Shown piece after piece: positions 62,471 to 64,000 of a DNA stretch of 64,000 nt. The stretch lies in the NCBI RefSeq assembly GCF_000971965.1, contig NZ_KQ040793.1:1-64000 (forward strand), read 5' to 3'. Position numbers and translations under genes: made by a program. How positions within the stretch are numbered: position 1 is the first letter of the stretch; each line of letters opens with the position of its first letter. Below the pieces are notes generated by a model that did not search any database, was not told the DNA's origin, and saw only the letters and a list, made by a program, of their open reading frames with translations. Origin of the DNA: Paenibacillus wulumuqiensis. Lineage in GTDB: Bacteria; Bacillota; Bacilli; Paenibacillales; Paenibacillaceae.

Positions 62471-63925
62471 TCAGTTCCCCATCAACCGCACTTCATGCAG
62501 GGTCGGTGTGTACCAGTTGTTCGGATTATTGTGCAGCACGGCATTAACCATATTGATCCGCACATAACGGGCAGTGAACGATACGGCATCCGAAGTGAAT
62601 CCATAGGCTGTATTGTTCGTGCGGTCAATCGTCGTGTAATTGACACCATCATTGCTGTATTCGATTTTGTATTTGTAATAAGCTTCCGACCCCTTGTACA
62701 GGAACCAGGAAATATTGACCTCGCTGATCTTTTTGGATGTACCGAGATCGATCTGCCACCAGGCGGGCCATGCAGCAGAGCTTGCCGCCCAGGCAGACTG
62801 AGCATTGCCATCATTTGCATTGGAAGCAGGAGACGAACCGGCTGCCGAGATCGCTGTGGCTGGTTTGCCCTGTGCATAATTGGTCAGTACCGGCAGTGTA
62901 ACTTGTCCGGAAGCGGCATCGATATTCCAGCTGCTGTACCAATTCAGGGAAGCGGTGCGGGCGCTGTCATTGAGCGTCAGGGGCAGCCAGATAAATTTGT
63001 GATCGCTCAGATTGAGTGGATTCCAGCGGTCGCCCATATAAATATAGCTGGTGCCCGAGCTGCCCGATATGGTCGCAATCGAATGAATCTGTGTCGCATA
63101 GGCGGATGGATCTCCGAATGGTGACAACGCAGACCAGCTGCCTGTCATCGACGAAGACGTTGCGTAACTGCCCTGATTGGGATACCAGCCGGATGCCTGG
63201 GAAGTGAACAGATAGTAGGTACTTCCTTTCTTCACTACTGCCGGCGCTTCCCGGTAGGCGCCCTCGAATACCCAGCCGACAAAGGAAGACACATTCGTAT
63301 ACTCACTGTTCAGCTTGAAAATCGCCATGGAATTGTTGGCACCACCGTTATTCTGGCGGGAAGCAGTGATCAGATACGCCTGATTGTCCGTATCCACGAA
63401 TACTGTCATATCCCGGGATTCATAATCGAGCGGGCGGAAGCTTCCCAGATAGGTAAAGTCTCCATCCGGTGTATCACTGGTAGCGACAGCGACGCGGGCG
63501 AGTGAATAGTCACTGCCATTCTCGTAGTGCGCCCACATTACATATTTGCCGGTGGCTTTGTTATAAATGACTTTGGGGCGTTCAATTTTGCTGGAGGCGA
63601 GCTCGGCGGCGGAATTTTTGGTCAAGATGCTGCGTCCGAATGTCCAGTTTCTCAGATCGGTGGAGGTGTACACGTTGACCTTGTCGAATTTGCCACTGAC
63701 AGCGTGCTCTCCATACCAGTAATATGTAGAACCGACTTTGAGAATATTGCCGCTGTTCGCCTGAATAGGATTGCCTGCGGTATCTTTCCAGTCGGTTCCG
63801 TTGGTGATCGTCGCATTGGCTGCTTCGGCATGCCGGTCTCCGGCTCCCCAGCCGGTCAGTATGAGCAGCAGACCCAGACCGGTGAGCAGCAGCTTGCACG
63901 GGAATAAACGGGTGATCTTTTCCAT
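62471..63925 (-). CDS. Secreted GH43 glycosidase with C-terminal F5/8 (CBM32) domain
   Basis: This 484-residue exported enzyme has a signal peptide cleaved around AEAAN (residue 36). A five-bladed propeller (about 38-345) carries KIERPKVIYN, SRDMTVF (Asp172), YREAPAV (Glu226, likely acid) and YATQIHS (Gln279). That pattern resembles the GH43 subgroup of exo-beta-1,3-galactanases in which a Gln replaces the usual Asp base. A discoidin-type CBM32 (about 350-484) follows. It probably trims arabinogalactan side chains or related glycans. The ATG behind GGAGG is near the window's right edge. Confidence 0.88.
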   Translation of the reverse strand: MEKITRLFPCKLLLTGLGLLLILTGWGAGDRHAEAANATITNGTDWKDTAGNPIQANSGNILKVGSTYYWYGEHAVSGKFDKVNVYTSTDLRNWTFGRSILTKNSAAELASSKIERPKVIYNKATGKYVMWAHYENGSDYSLARVAVATSDTPDGDFTYLGSFRPLDYESRDMTVFVDTDNQAYLITASRQNNGGANNSMAIFKLNSEYTNVSSFVGWVFEGAYREAPAVVKKGSTYYLFTSQASGWYPNQGSYATSSSMTGSWSALSPFGDPSAYATQIHSIATISGSSGTSYIYMGDRWNPLNLSDHKFIWLPLTLNDSARTASLNWYSSWNIDAASGQVTLPVLTNYAQGKPATAISAAGSSPASNANDGNAQSAWAASSAAWPAWWQIDLGTSKKISEVNISWFLYKGSEAYYKYKIEYSNDGVNYTTIDRTNNTAYGFTSDAVSFTARYVRINMVNAVLHNNPNNWYTPTLHEVRLMGN

Positions 63926-64000
63926 ACATTCATCCTCCTGCTTGGATAGTATAGACAGCTTTGGTGGAATACATGCTTATTCTATGAACTTTTGTAAACG

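Overview
The window looks like a chromosomal segment of a Paenibacillus-type Firmicute. This is inferred from the strong GGAGG-type ribosome binding sites, a leucine-type T-box in front of ilvB-ilvN-ilvC-leuA, an infC-rpmI-rplT operon whose infC starts with ATT behind a terminator-containing leader, the nupNOPQ nucleoside importer, the adjacent ytqA/ytqB-type (mnmL/mnmM) genes, and several secreted carbohydrate-active proteins. No transposase, phage gene, CRISPR array or rRNA was seen. Most genes lie on the minus strand.

Layout. 1-7.7 kb: hybrid histidine kinase, tRNA-Pro and tRNA-Gly, a DRE-TIM aldolase-like enzyme, and a MoxR/DUF58/DUF4129 operon. 7.9-18 kb: branched-chain amino acid genes. 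leuB stands apart; leuA, ilvC, ilvN and ilvB form one minus-strand unit behind a T-box. An aldo/keto reductase and an unrecognised 360-residue protein lie between leuB and leuA. 18.5-23.3 kb: nupNOPQ with a CodY-like box nested in a PurBox-like dyad. 24.5-25.9 kb: infC-rpmI-rplT. 26-37 kb: glycosyltransferases, PAP2 phosphatase, trmB, mnmL/mnmM (tRNA wobble uridine), manA, a lipase-like hydrolase and small enzymes. 37-48 kb: BI-1 membrane protein, msrA, acetyltransferases, a CYP152-like P450, a soluble chemoreceptor and a GH32 enzyme behind a perfect cre site. 48-56 kb: HD hydrolase, PP2C-like phosphatase, B12/radical SAM protein, orphan type II thioesterase, DUF429-like protein, recQ. 56-64 kb: an AT-rich secreted PPC-domain protein, mmuM-mmuP, a doxX-nitroreductase pair with twin palindromes, and a secreted GH43-CBM32 enzyme.

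How the parts fit. The ilv-leu genes and leuB make valine, leucine and isoleucine precursors and are gated by leucyl-tRNA charging. nupNOPQ imports nucleosides under a probable nutritional repressor. mmuP imports S-methylmethionine and mmuM uses it to methylate homocysteine. GH32 and GH43 degrade plant or microbial glycans. The most unusual signals are regulatory rather than protein-coding: a branched RNA leader in front of mmuM, large inverted repeats on both sides of ilvC, a ten-copy hexamer repeat upstream of an orphan gene, twin 16-bp palindromes at doxX, and two small ORFs (41 and 39 residues) with good ribosome binding sites. All functional calls rest on reading motifs by eye; no database search or folding program was run.
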